From Nocardioides coralli (GTDB lineage: Bacteria > Actinomycetota > Actinomycetes > Propionibacteriales > Nocardioidaceae), in NCBI RefSeq assembly GCF_019880385.1, contig NZ_CP082273.1, positions 2,542,001-2,606,000 of the forward strand: a stretch of 64,000 bases of DNA, in the 5' to 3' direction. The translations under genes were made by a program, and so were the position numbers. Numbering within the stretch: the first letter of the stretch is position 1; each line of letters opens with the position of its first letter. The notes beneath the pieces are model-generated. The model saw only the letters and a program-made list of their open reading frames with translations. It ran no database searches and was not told the origin of the DNA. This document shows, one piece after another, positions 49,322 through 58,417 of the stretch.

Positions 49322-50977
49322 TCAGCGGAGGGCCCGGTCGAGGCCGTCGCGGACCTCGCGATAGGCACCGAGCTCGTCCTCCACCGGACCGACGACGAGC
49401 TCCTGCGCGACGTCGTGGATCGCGCGGCGCAGCCGCTGGTCGGCACGACGCGCCCGGCGGCGCGCAGTGAGCCGGACCAGCACCCGGGACCCCAGGGCGA
49501 GCAGCACGCCCAGGCCGACCCCGCCGAGCAGCAGCAGGGTCGGGACCGGGAGGCCACGCCAGTCCGGCGTTGCCGGCTCGGGGAGCTGCAGGTAGCCCAT
49601 GACCGCCAGGGCGGCCAGCCAGGCCGCGCCACCCAGCGCGGCGACGACCAGCAGCCACTGGGCTGCCCGGACGACCCCGGCCCAGGCCGGGATCTGCGCA
49701 GCGCCGAGGTCGGTACCGCCGACCGCCCGGTCGAGTCCGTCGCCGAGGTCATCCAGCCGCGCGGTCGACGCCCGGCGTACGGCGGTCGCGAAGGGCCGCG
49801 CGAGGCCGGTCGAGACCTCGTCGGCGAGGGCGCGCACCTCGGTGTCGACCCGTGCCCGCTGGACCTCGGTGGGTTGCGGTACCGAGGTCCGGGCGCGGCC
49901 GGTCAGCTGCTTGCCGGCGGCCCCCAGGTCGAGGTGGAGACGCTTGAGGGGGTCGGGTCGCAACCGGCCGAGCCAGGAGACGACCGGCCAGCCGGTGGCG
50001 CGGTTGGCCCGGACCCGGGTCGACTGCTCCACCGCGTCGACGACGGTCGGGACACCGGCGGCGTCGGCGAAGGCGTCCTCCAGCGCCGCCACCCGCTCCG
50101 GGGGCAGCCCGGACACCTCGGCACGGCCGGTCGCCTCGTCGAGCCGCTCCGCGGCAGCCCGCACGTCGGCGGCGATCCGGGTGCGGGTCGACTTCTTGGC
50201 GGCGACCCGGCCCGCGATCTCCTTCTTCAGCTCCGCGATCCCCTCGCGCTCCCGCGCGCTGACCCCGAAGACCGGCACGCCCTCGAGGCCGTCCTGGTCG
50301 AGCAGGCGCCGGACGTCGCCGAGCATCTGCTCACGCCCCGCGGGCGGCACCCTGTCGAGGTGGTTGAGCACGACGACCATGACGTCACGGTGAGGGGCCA
50401 TCGGCGCGAGGTAGCGGTCGTGGAGGGCGGCGTCGGCGTACTTCTGGGGGTCGAGGACCCAGACCATGATGTCGGCGAGCCGGACCAACCGGTCCACCTC
50501 GAGGTGGTGCGAGACCTCGGTGGAGTCGTGGTCGGGGAGGTCGAGCAGGACGACGCCGTCCAGCTGGCGGTCGGCGCGGACCACGTCGAGCATCGAGTCG
50601 CGCACGACCCGGTGCCGGGGCGGGATCTCCAGCCAGTCGAGCACCTCGTCGGCCCCGTCGGTGCCCCAGACGCAGGCCGTCGCCCACGAGGTGGTGGGCC
50701 GGCGCACGCCGACCGCGGCCAGGTCGAGGCCGATGAGCGCGTTGAAGGTGGAGGACTTGCCCGAGCCGGTGGCGCCGGCGATGGCCACGACCGTGTGGTC
50801 GGCGGAGAGGCGGAGGCGTCCGGTGGCGCGGGTGACGACAGCGGCAGCGTCGTCGACCAGCTCGTCGTCGAGTCGGCCGCGCGCGGCCGCGACCGCGGAC
50901 TCGAGCCCCTCCAGGCGGGCGCCGATGTCAGAGCCCCGGGTGACCAGCTTCCGCGCCCCCTCCAGCAAGGACGTCAT
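49322..50977 (-). CDS. YfjP-family membrane GTPase, dynamin-like (second of a pair)
   Basis: GTPase of 551 aa. G1 is GATGSGKSS (residues 68-76), G3 is DLPDHDS (~140), G4 is LNHLD (~205). Two hydrophobic segments at about 445-500 suggest membrane insertion. It follows another GTPase of similar plan by 37 bp. Paired GTPases of this sort are known in Streptomyces as the dynamins DynA/DynB that stabilise sporulation septa; orthology is suggested by size and order, not proven. Start ATG at 50977 with GAGGGAG upstream. Confidence 0.75.
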   Translation of the reverse strand: MTSLLEGARKLVTRGSDIGARLEGLESAVAAARGRLDDELVDDAAAVVTRATGRLRLSADHTVVAIAGATGSGKSSTFNALIGLDLAAVGVRRPTTSWATACVWGTDGADEVLDWLEIPPRHRVVRDSMLDVVRADRQLDGVVLLDLPDHDSTEVSHHLEVDRLVRLADIMVWVLDPQKYADAALHDRYLAPMAPHRDVMVVVLNHLDRVPPAGREQMLGDVRRLLDQDGLEGVPVFGVSAREREGIAELKKEIAGRVAAKKSTRTRIAADVRAAAERLDEATGRAEVSGLPPERVAALEDAFADAAGVPTVVDAVEQSTRVRANRATGWPVVSWLGRLRPDPLKRLHLDLGAAGKQLTGRARTSVPQPTEVQRARVDTEVRALADEVSTGLARPFATAVRRASTARLDDLGDGLDRAVGGTDLGAAQIPAWAGVVRAAQWLLVVAALGGAAWLAALAVMGYLQLPEPATPDWRGLPVPTLLLLGGVGLGVLLALGSRVLVRLTARRRARRADQRLRRAIHDVAQELVVGPVEDELGAYREVRDGLDRALR

Positions 50978-51014
50978 GCTCTCCCTCGTGATCTGCCGGT
51001 GTGCCGGGGACAGC

Positions 51015-52751
51015 CTAGGGGGCGGTGGCTGCTCCTTCCGCATCCGACGCCGCCCACCGGAGGTCGTCGACCCGCCGCGCGGCCTCGCGGAGCGTGCCGG
51101 GGGCCTCCGCGTCGACGCCCAGCGAGTCGAGCAGGTCGGTCCACCGCCGGCGCTCGGAGCCGAGGAGCTCCTCGGTCCTGCGGGCCAGGTCGCGGCGCGC
51201 CCGCTCGGCCAGGGTCCGGACCGCCTGGTCGCCGAAGACCGCCTCCAGCAGCTTCTGGCCGAGCACCGCGGCGCCGCCGGCGACACCGGCCTCGGCGCCG
51301 ACCAGGGCCCCGCCGGTGTGGGCGAAGACGACGATCATGAGGGCCACGGCGAGGCCGTTGACGCCGTAGGCGAGGAAGCGGGCGGTGCCGCGCTTGTCGG
51401 CGCCCTCGGAGCGGACCATCTCGAGCACGTCGTTCTGCCAGTCGCGGACGGCGCGCTCCGCGCGGCGCCGGAAGTCGCGGGAGGCGCGGCCGAGGTCCTC
51501 GCCGGCGTCGCGCAGCAGGGCCTGGCCGGGCGCGAGGGTCTGCCACGACGCCTCGGCCCGCTCGGCGGCCGCCTCGGCGTGCTCGAGCAGCAGGGTCTCC
51601 AGCCCGGACTCGACGGCGGCCGTCACCTTGGTGGCCTGTTGCGGCCGGCCGCGGACGGCGTTGGTGATCCGGTCGCGCAGCCAGCCCATCCGCTCCTCGA
51701 GCGAGCGCAGCAGCTCACCGGTGCCGACGAACTCCTGCCAGCGGGCCAGCACCTCGCCGCGGAGGAGCGTGCCGTCGGCGGTCGCCTCCTGGACCCGCTC
51801 GACCGCGTCGGCGTACGCCGCCTCGGCGTCGTCGCGCAGCCGTCGCTCGGCTGCCACCTGCTCGTCCGCCGCGTCGGCGAGGGCGTGGGTGCGACGGGTG
51901 AGCGTGCGAACCGCGCCGTCGAGCGTCTGCCGCACCACCAGGCTGCGAGCCTCGGCGTCCGCGGCGAGCGCGTCGAGCCACTCGCGGACCTCGGCGACGG
52001 CACCGGCGGGCAGCAGCCCCTCGTCGCTGACGGCCTCCTCGTGGACCGTGAAGAGCGGGGAGTCCTTGAGGCCCCGACTGGCGAGCATCCGCGCGAGGTG
52101 GGTCGACACGGTCTCGACCGCGTCGGCGGGTGTGCGGTCGAGGACCACGGCGACCGCGGCAGACCGCTCGGCGGCGCGGCGCAGGAAGTCCCACGGCACC
52201 TGGTCGGCGTAGCGGGCGGCCGAGGTCACGAACAGCCACAGGTCGGCGGCGGCAAGCAGCTGGGCGGCGAGGGTGCGGTTCTGCTCCTCGACCGAGTCGA
52301 TGTCGGGCGCGTCGAGGATCGCGAGACCCTCGGGGACCGCGTCGGAGGGCACCAGCTGCAGCGCGCCGGGGTCGGTGGTCGCCCGGTCGACGCGCTCCAG
52401 CTCCGGCAGCAGCTCCGGCCGGCGGAACCACTCGGTGTCGGCGGGGTTGTGCACGAGGACCGGCGAGCGGGTCGTCGGCCGCAGCACGCCCGGCTCGGTG
52501 ACCCGGGCTCCGACGAGGGAGTTGACCAGGGTCGACTTGCCGGCCCCGGTGGAGCCGCCGACGACGGCGAGCAGCGGCGCGTCCGCGGTGAGGACCCGGG
52601 GGATCACGTAGTCCTCGAGCTGGTCCACCAGCTCGGTGCGCGTGGCCCGGTGCTCCTCCGCGGTCGGCAGGTCGAGCGGCAGCCGCACCTCGTGGAGCGC
52701 CTCGCGGAGCTGCGCGAGGGCCGTGGCCATCCGCGCCTGGAGGTCGGTCAT
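51015..52751 (-). CDS. Dynamin-like GTPase (first of a pair)
   Basis: GTPase of 578 aa. G1 is GGSTGAGKS (residues 65-73), G3 lies in ILDAPDIDS (~147), G4 is probably VLDRTPAD (~203). A long helical middle (~240-430) rich in Ala, Glu and Arg and two hydrophobic stretches (~465-510) match a bacterial dynamin. Its ATG overlaps the PrsW gene stop (ATGA). Together with the next gene it likely forms a heteromeric membrane-remodelling pair (inference). Confidence 0.75.
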   Translation of the reverse strand: MTDLQARMATALAQLREALHEVRLPLDLPTAEEHRATRTELVDQLEDYVIPRVLTADAPLLAVVGGSTGAGKSTLVNSLVGARVTEPGVLRPTTRSPVLVHNPADTEWFRRPELLPELERVDRATTDPGALQLVPSDAVPEGLAILDAPDIDSVEEQNRTLAAQLLAAADLWLFVTSAARYADQVPWDFLRRAAERSAAVAVVLDRTPADAVETVSTHLARMLASRGLKDSPLFTVHEEAVSDEGLLPAGAVAEVREWLDALAADAEARSLVVRQTLDGAVRTLTRRTHALADAADEQVAAERRLRDDAEAAYADAVERVQEATADGTLLRGEVLARWQEFVGTGELLRSLEERMGWLRDRITNAVRGRPQQATKVTAAVESGLETLLLEHAEAAAERAEASWQTLAPGQALLRDAGEDLGRASRDFRRRAERAVRDWQNDVLEMVRSEGADKRGTARFLAYGVNGLAVALMIVVFAHTGGALVGAEAGVAGGAAVLGQKLLEAVFGDQAVRTLAERARRDLARRTEELLGSERRRWTDLLDSLGVDAEAPGTLREAARRVDDLRWAASDAEGAATAP

Positions 52752-53869
52752 CGGGTGGGCACCACCTGTCCGGGGAAGGCGACGTACGGGCGGGCGGCGT
52801 TGATCCGGTCGACGTGGGCCTGGCCGCGCGCGGCGAACCCGGGCGGCGGCGTACCCCGGAGATAGCGGTGGTGCAGGAAGCCGAGCTCGACCGCGGCCTG
52901 CTGGTAGTCGAGCATCGCCCGGTGGGCGGACTCGCCGCCGACCTGGCGGGCGTGCTGACGGCTGGCCCGCCGTGCCCGCAGGTCGACCAGCCACGGGATG
53001 TCGGTGGCGGGGATGAAGCCGCGCTGGGCGGCGTCGCCGAGCGCGGCCGTGAGCATGCGTCGCTCGGAGCGCCGGGCCCAGACAGCGAACCCGACGAGGC
53101 CGAAGAAGGCCGGGGCCATCAGCACGACGTAGACGCCCGCGAAGCCCGCGAAGCCGAAGAGGGTCGAGCCGTTCCAGAGGCCGTGGGCCAGGACCGCCAC
53201 GACGTAACCGGCCAGTGGTGCGAGCAGCCGCACGGCGCCGCTGCGCGAACCGACGGCGATGCCGACCCCGATGCCGATGAAGGTGGTGAACAGCGGGTGC
53301 GCGAACGGGCTGACCAGGCAGCGGAGGATGAACACGGTGGTGAGGGCCTCGGTCCCGCCCGGACCCATGCCGTCGGTCCCGTTGTAGGCCGCGGCGAGGT
53401 AGAGGATGTTCTCGACGAAGGCGAAGCCGATGCCGACCATCCCGGCATAGACGATCCCGTCGAGGATGCCGTCGAGCTCGTGGCGTCGCCACCACAGCAG
53501 CAGGACCAGGAACGCGCCCTTGGCGAGCTCCTCGGTGACCGGCGCGACGACCGCCAGCGACTGACGGTCGGTGAAGCCGACGACGATGCCACCGATGCCC
53601 TGCACGAGCAGGGCCGCGGCCGTCGCGACGAAACCGCCCCACAGCAGGCCCGACAGGAGGAGCCGACGGGGCTCTGGCTCGTAGCGGTCGAGCCACAGGT
53701 AGGCCGCCACCAGCGGCCCGACGGGGAGCGCGGCCAGCACCGTCGCGAGCAGCAGCGACGAGGGCGCGCCGGAGGCTGCGATGACGACCAGCACGGGCAG
53801 GGCGCCGAGCAGCACCAGCACCGTCACGAGGACGGTGAAGGCGACGCTGTCACGGCGGGCTCCCGGCAT
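52748..53869 (-). CDS. PrsW-family intramembrane protease
   Basis: Multi-pass membrane protein (373 aa) with the glutamic protease motifs of PrsW: EELAK (E113, E114, K117), FAFVEN (149-154), and conserved histidines in PFAHPLFT (H190) and LAHGLWN. PrsW of Bacillus cleaves the anti-sigma RsiW; the target here is unknown and no anti-sigma factor lies next to it. It is the first gene of a three-gene unit with the two dynamin-like GTPases. Confidence 0.88.
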   Translation of the reverse strand: MPGARRDSVAFTVLVTVLVLLGALPVLVVIAASGAPSSLLLATVLAALPVGPLVAAYLWLDRYEPEPRRLLLSGLLWGGFVATAAALLVQGIGGIVVGFTDRQSLAVVAPVTEELAKGAFLVLLLWWRRHELDGILDGIVYAGMVGIGFAFVENILYLAAAYNGTDGMGPGGTEALTTVFILRCLVSPFAHPLFTTFIGIGVGIAVGSRSGAVRLLAPLAGYVVAVLAHGLWNGSTLFGFAGFAGVYVVLMAPAFFGLVGFAVWARRSERRMLTAALGDAAQRGFIPATDIPWLVDLRARRASRQHARQVGGESAHRAMLDYQQAAVELGFLHHRYLRGTPPPGFAARGQAHVDRINAARPYVAFPGQVVPTR

Positions 53870-53915
53870 GCGCGCAGCCTAGTCGCCGGGTCGTGGCCCG
53901 CCCGATCCGCCGCGT

Positions 53916-53921
53916 TACAGT
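53916..53921 (+). promoter_or_regulatory. -10 box of the aminopeptidase P gene (leaderless GTG)
   Basis: TACAGT, 7 nt before the GTG at 53929. Confidence 0.55.
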
Positions 53922-53928
53922 GACAGGC

Positions 53929-55290
53929 GTGAGTGAGCAGCACGAGCCGAAGACCGAGTCCCACGACCCCAAGGTCCCCGAGGCCTGGCAGAAGTTCATG
54001 CGCACCGGATGGGGCGACCGCGAGCTCGACCTGCCCCGACACCCCGTCGCGGACTGGGCCGCCGCCCGGCGTACCCGGCTGGCGCAGACGTTCCCCGGCG
54101 AGCGGCTCGTGCTCCCGGCCGGCACCTACAAGGTGCGGTCCAACGACACCGACTACCGGTTCCGCGCCGACACCGCCCACACCTACTTCTCCGGCAACCA
54201 GACCAGTGACGCGGTGCTGGTGATCGAGGACGACCACCACGTCCTCTACGCCCGTCCGCGCAGCGACCGCGACAGCGACGAGTTCTTCCGCGACCGGCAG
54301 TACGGCGAGCTGTGGGCCGGTCGCCGTCCCTCGATCAAGGAGCTGTCCGACTCGCTCGGCATCGAGGTGAAGCACATCGACGACCTGCCGTCCTTCGACG
54401 GCGACGACCGCAAGGTCCGCGACGTCACCACCGACGAGGACCTGGGCCGCGTCGCCTCGGAGCTCCGGCTGGCCAAGGACGAGTGGGAGGTCGGGGAGCT
54501 GCAGGAGGCCTGCGACATCACCGCGCTGGGCTTCGAGGACTCGGTGCGCGAGTGGGACCGGGTGCTGGAGTTCGGCGAGCGCTGGATCGAGGGCACCTTC
54601 TTCCGCCGTGCCCGCGCGATGGGCAACGACATCGGCTACGACTCCATCGTCGGCGGCGGCAAGCACGCGACGACGCTGCACTGGATCGAGAACTCCGGAC
54701 CGATCACCCCCGGGGAGCTGGTGCTGCTCGACATGGGTGTGGAGGGCAACAACCTCTACACCGCCGACGTGACCCGCACCCTGCCGGTCGACGGCACGTT
54801 CACCCCGCTGCAGCGCGACCTCTACGACCTCGTCCACGCCGCCCAGGAGGCCGGCATCCAGGCGGTCGCACCCGGCGTACCCTTCCTCGCCGCCCACGAC
54901 GCGGCCATGGCGGTCCTCGCCCACGGGCTCGAGGACCTGGGCCTGCTGCCCGTCCCTGCTGAGGAGGCGCTCGACCCCGACTCGAAGGTCTATGCCCGCT
55001 GGACGCTGCACGGCACAAGCCACATGCTCGGCATGGACGTCCACGACTGCGGCAAGGCCGCCGACGACTCCTACCGCAACGGCACCCTCGGCGAGGGCTA
55101 CGTGCTCACGGTGGAGCCCGGCCTCTACTTTCAGGAGGACGACCTGCTCGTCCCCGAGGAGCTGCGCGGCATCGGCATCCGGATCGAGGACGACATCCTC
55201 GTCACCGCCGACGGCTACCGGAACCTCTCCGCCTCGCTCCCCCGCACGTCCTCTGACGTCGAGGAGTGGATGGCGCGACTCCGCGGCTGA
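53929..55290 (+). CDS. pepP: Xaa-Pro aminopeptidase (M24B)
   Basis: Dimetal peptidase (453 aa) removing N-terminal residues before proline. An aminopeptidase-P N-terminal domain (~1-170) is followed by the pita-bread fold with metal ligands in LLDMGVEGNNLYTADVTRT (two Asp), GTSHMLGMDVHD (His), VLTVEPGLYF (Glu) and GIRIEDDILV (Glu). The start is a GTG at 53929 with a -10 box 7 nt upstream. It ends before a hairpin and tRNA-Arg. Confidence 0.94.
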   Translation: MSEQHEPKTESHDPKVPEAWQKFMRTGWGDRELDLPRHPVADWAAARRTRLAQTFPGERLVLPAGTYKVRSNDTDYRFRADTAHTYFSGNQTSDAVLVIEDDHHVLYARPRSDRDSDEFFRDRQYGELWAGRRPSIKELSDSLGIEVKHIDDLPSFDGDDRKVRDVTTDEDLGRVASELRLAKDEWEVGELQEACDITALGFEDSVREWDRVLEFGERWIEGTFFRRARAMGNDIGYDSIVGGGKHATTLHWIENSGPITPGELVLLDMGVEGNNLYTADVTRTLPVDGTFTPLQRDLYDLVHAAQEAGIQAVAPGVPFLAAHDAAMAVLAHGLEDLGLLPVPAEEALDPDSKVYARWTLHGTSHMLGMDVHDCGKAADDSYRNGTLGEGYVLTVEPGLYFQEDDLLVPEELRGIGIRIEDDILVTADGYRNLSASLPRTSSDVEEWMARLRG

Positions 55291-55323
55291 GGCACGCGCG
55301 ACAGACCCGACACCTCCACCGGT

Positions 55324-55341
55324 CCGGAGCCGCTGCTCCGG
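55324..55341 (+). terminator. Hairpin after the aminopeptidase P gene
   Basis: CCGGAGC and GCTCCGG form a 7-bp stem with a 4-base loop. It lies between the peptidase stop and tRNA-Arg, immediately before CATACT (55342-55347), a possible -10 box for the tRNA. Confidence 0.45.
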
Positions 55342-55377
55342 CATACTGGCGCGAGTGGGTCGGCTCACCGACCCCTC

Positions 55378-55450
55378 GCCTCCGTAGCTCAGTGGATAGA
55401 GCAGCGGCCTTCTAATCCGCCGGTCCCAGGTTCGAATCCTGGCGGGGGCG
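55378..55450 (+). tRNA. tRNA-Arg (TCT)
   Basis: A 73-nt cloverleaf: acceptor GCCTCCG/CGGGGGC, anticodon loop CTTCTAA (anticodon TCT), T-loop TTCGAAT, discriminator G. CCA is not encoded. Confidence 0.95.
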
Positions 55451-55813
55451 CAACGCTTTAGTTCAGGCGCGCACGGTTCGTATGACGTTGCGGCTGGTCC
55501 CCGGGACAGCACGGGCTCCACTCGCAGTCTGCTGCCACCAAGAGGCACCGAACGTCGAGCTAGCGCACATGCCGCAGACAGTGCGGTTGATCGTGGTCAG
55601 CCAGTGACATCAGGCGACCGCGCAAGCGCTCGAACTGCAGCATTGCGCCCCGTGGTTCGGTACCGATCCAGCAGGAGCCCTGGACGGTGCGACAACACCT
55701 GCGGCGCGAGGTCCGCGACGCCTTCGGTGTGACGTGCGTAACACCAGCGGCCGGGCCTCGTTGTGTGGATGCGAGCTGCAGTGGAGCAGCTTCAGGTGGT
55801 CGGGGGGACCGTC
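55451..55813. other. 363-bp gene-free stretch after tRNA-Arg
   Basis: No convincing gene, repeat or hairpin. It looks somewhat richer in A and T than the rest of the window. No second copy of the tRNA 3' end and no integrase are visible in the window, so an insertion boundary is possible but unsupported. Confidence 0.4.
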
Positions 55814-56602
55814 ATGACTCGAGCGACTGCTGTCGTCAGGATCAGCGTGGTCGGAGCCGTGCTCGGCACGGCCTGGTGCGGCACGGGGCCGGCCGGTGCC
55901 GTCGTCGGTGACCCCGTCGACGTGGTCACCGCTGGCGCGACCGTGGACCGCGACCCTGTTCCGGTGGCCGTGGGCGACTTGGTGGACAGGGCGCCCACGG
56001 ACAAGGTGGTCGAGCGCGCCGCCAAGAAGGCCAAGGACGTGGCGGGCACCGTCACCAAGGCGGCAGGCAAGGCCGCCGGGGCCGTCAAGGAAACGGTGGC
56101 CAAGTCAGCCGACAAGACCGTGCCGAAGGGCGCCGCGGACTTGCGGCATGAGGTCGAGCGGGCGCGTGCTCGGGTGGCCCGCCCCGAGGCCCAGCGCGAG
56201 CGGCGTTCCCCGGCGACCGGCACCCGACCCCGGGTGGCGACACAGCGGGGCACGGCGGACGACCGCCCGGCACGACCATCAGCCGCGTCAGCGAAGCGAT
56301 CGCAGCGCAGCGGGAGCGGGCGAATGGCCGCCCGCGAGGCCGTCGTAGCAGGAGAAGCACGCGCGGCCTCGCTGACTCCGCCGGCCGGGCACCCGTGCGC
56401 CGGCGACAGCCTCGCTGCGGGGGACCTCCGTCGATGCTCACGCGCCGACCTGCCCCCGCCCCCGCGCAGGGGTGAGTCGCTGCCCTCGCTGGGCGGCGTC
56501 CCCGAGCTCCTGGTGCCGGCCGGGCTCGCCCTGATCGTCGCCGGCCTCGCCGTCATCACCCGCGGGCGCCGGCGCGACGTAGCCGTCGCTCTCGCCCGCT
56601 GA
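55814..56602 (+). CDS. Exported Ala/Lys/Arg-rich protein with C-terminal anchor, near a sortase
   Basis: Unrecognised protein (262 aa). An N-terminal signal (hydrophobic ~6-30, ending GPAGAV), a helical Lys/Ala stretch (~70-115), a basic disordered middle, then a C-terminal hydrophobic segment (LLVPAGLALIVAGLAVI) and a basic tail. That last arrangement is like a sortase substrate, with ESLPSLGG before the hydrophobic part, but there is no LPxTG motif. A class E-like sortase gene starts 13 bp downstream. Confidence 0.6.
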   Translation: MTRATAVVRISVVGAVLGTAWCGTGPAGAVVGDPVDVVTAGATVDRDPVPVAVGDLVDRAPTDKVVERAAKKAKDVAGTVTKAAGKAAGAVKETVAKSADKTVPKGAADLRHEVERARARVARPEAQRERRSPATGTRPRVATQRGTADDRPARPSAASAKRSQRSGSGRMAAREAVVAGEARAASLTPPAGHPCAGDSLAAGDLRRCSRADLPPPPRRGESLPSLGGVPELLVPAGLALIVAGLAVITRGRRRDVAVALAR

Positions 56603-56615
56603 CGTCGGTGGTGTC

Positions 56616-57326
56616 GTGGTGGATCTGGACCTGCGTGACCGGAGCCGGGCTGCGGCGAGGGCGCCGCGGCGAGCCAGCCGCACGCTGACCCGGGTCGGTG
56701 CGGTCCTGGTGCTCGCCGGGACCTTGGTCCTGGGGTACGTCGCGTGGCAGCTCTACGGCACCACCTGGCTTGCCGAGCGGGAGCAGCAGCGCACCGTCGA
56801 GGCCACGGAACGGGTGTGGTCCGTCGACCACGGCGCCCCCGTGTCACGCGAGGACCGGGCGCTGGCGAAGCAGGTGGTCGCGCTGGTCCGCATCCCGGCA
56901 TGGGGCGAGGACTACGTGGTTCCGGCCTACCGGGGCACCGACGACGAGACCCTCGAGCGCGGCTTCGGGATATTCGAGGGCTCGCCGGAACCCGGCGCGA
57001 GCGGCAACTTCGCCCTCGGCGGTCACCGGGTCACCCACGGCGAGCCGTTGCGAGACATGCCGTCACTCCGCGCCGGGGACGAGGTCGTCGTCGAGACCGC
57101 GGACGCGACCTACCGCTACGTGCTCGACGACGATGGGAGCTCCCGCACGGTGAGCAGCGAGGCCAGCTGGGTCACCGACTCCTTGCCGATTGATCCCGCG
57201 ACGCGTGGTCCCGTGGTGGACGCCGCGGGCTCGCCCCGGCTCCTCACCCTCGTGACGTGCGCCGAGATCTTCCACACCGAGGAGCGGCTGGTCGCCTTCG
57301 GCCACCTCGTCGCCCGAGACACCTAG
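56616..57326 (+). CDS. Class E-like sortase
   Basis: Membrane-bound transpeptidase (236 aa). One N-terminal membrane segment (~27-48) precedes the sortase barrel with H137 in LGGHRVTHG, C215 in LTLVTCAEIF and R224 in EERLVAF, the complete His-Cys-Arg set. Class E enzymes anchor proteins with LAXTG-type signals. The GTG at 56616 is one of several close start options. The preceding exported protein is a possible substrate. Confidence 0.88.
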   Translation: MVDLDLRDRSRAAARAPRRASRTLTRVGAVLVLAGTLVLGYVAWQLYGTTWLAEREQQRTVEATERVWSVDHGAPVSREDRALAKQVVALVRIPAWGEDYVVPAYRGTDDETLERGFGIFEGSPEPGASGNFALGGHRVTHGEPLRDMPSLRAGDEVVVETADATYRYVLDDDGSSRTVSSEASWVTDSLPIDPATRGPVVDAAGSPRLLTLVTCAEIFHTEERLVAFGHLVARDT

Positions 57327-57346
57327 GACAGGGAAGGACAGACGCC

Positions 57347-58090
57347 ATGCCCGAGCTGCCGCGGATCGTGCGCCGGTGGCGCGCCGCCTTCGCGCGGTGG
57401 CGCGTCTCCTGGGACCGCCGCGTACCGGTCGTGACGTTGCTGGTCGCCCTCGTGGTCGGGCTCGAGCTGGGGTTCTTGCTCGGTAGGTGGGGGTTTCCGG
57501 GCGGGCCGGACGAGCCCCCGGCGACCGACAGCGCCCGGCTGTCCGGTGCTCCCAGGGACGAGGCGGACGCGCGGCGGTCGCCGGGCGTCCGGCTCCGCAC
57601 CTGCAAGGCGGCGTACGCGACACAGGGCCAGGCCCTCGAGGCACTCGGCGCTGCCCTGATGCAGTGGGAGGTCCACGCAGGCGCGATGAACAAGCTGGCT
57701 CTCGGGGTGATCACTCCCGACACGGCCCAGGCGTTCTGGGACCGGGTGCGGGAGGACACCATCGGCGACCTGGAAGCGCTCGCCGAGGCGCAGGACGCCC
57801 TCGGCGAGCCCACGGCAGGCTGCCCGGCCCCGGCCACACGGATGCCCGCCCGGTTGGAGACCTGTGCCTCGGCGGTCGAGGCCCGGCACGCAGAGCTGGC
57901 GCGTGCCGCGGCAGCGCTGGAGCGCTGGCGGTCACAGGTCCGGCAGATGGAGGACTTGCGACGCGGGGCGACGACCGTCGAGCAGGTGGTGCGGACGTGG
58001 CAGCGGAGCTGGCAGGGCTCGGGTCGCCAGGTTCGGGACATCCGTCGGGGCATGCGGGCTGTCGACGGCGACGCGGACTGCGGGGGCTGA
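57347..58090 (+). CDS. Membrane-anchored helical protein of unknown function
   Basis: A 247-aa protein with an Arg-rich N-terminus, one membrane segment (~29-46, VTLLVALVVGLELGFLLG) and a long helical exterior region containing six Cys residues in all (for example LRTCKAAYA, AGCPAP, LETCASAV), which may pair as disulfides. No family recognised. A GGAAGGA Shine-Dalgarno precedes the ATG and the gene follows the sortase by 20 bp, so co-transcription is likely. Confidence 0.65.
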   Translation: MPELPRIVRRWRAAFARWRVSWDRRVPVVTLLVALVVGLELGFLLGRWGFPGGPDEPPATDSARLSGAPRDEADARRSPGVRLRTCKAAYATQGQALEALGAALMQWEVHAGAMNKLALGVITPDTAQAFWDRVREDTIGDLEALAEAQDALGEPTAGCPAPATRMPARLETCASAVEARHAELARAAAALERWRSQVRQMEDLRRGATTVEQVVRTWQRSWQGSGRQVRDIRRGMRAVDGDADCGG

Positions 58091-58167
58091 CGCTGCGCCG
58101 GTGCGCGACGGCGCGTCGAGACCGCTCCGTGCAGGTCCGGACCCGACAGGCTCGCCGAGCGTCGGGT

Positions 58168-58405
58168 GGTCTCGACAAGCTCGACCGACGTGGGGTGGTC
58201 TCGACAAGCTCGACCGACGTGGGGTGGTGACGTACCACCGCGACCGACGTGGGGTGGTCTCGACAGGCTCGACCGACGTGGGGTCGAGACGGTGACGGAA
58301 CCACCGCGACCGACGTGGGGTGGTCTCGACAGGCTCGACCGACGTTGGGTGGTCTCGACAGGCTCGACCAGCGTCGGGTGGTCTCGACAGGCTCGACCGA
58401 CGTGG
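58168..58405. repeat. 29-bp repeat array with TCTCGACAAGCTCGA cores
   Basis: GGTCTCGACAAGC or GGTCTCGACAGGC occurs at 58168, 58197, 58256, 58322, 58351 and 58380, mostly 29 bp apart. A diverged unit starts at 58226 and a variant segment lies at ~58285-58321. Each core is followed by CGACCGACG-type sequence and a G-run. The same core makes the 26-bp array at 15540-15641. It separates two convergent genes. Confidence 0.9.
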
Positions 58406-58417
58406 CGGGGGCCGTGG

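Noticed and set aside
55451..55813. Small coding gene after tRNA-Arg
   Set aside because: No frame with a start signal, normal GC-third-position bias or recognisable protein character.
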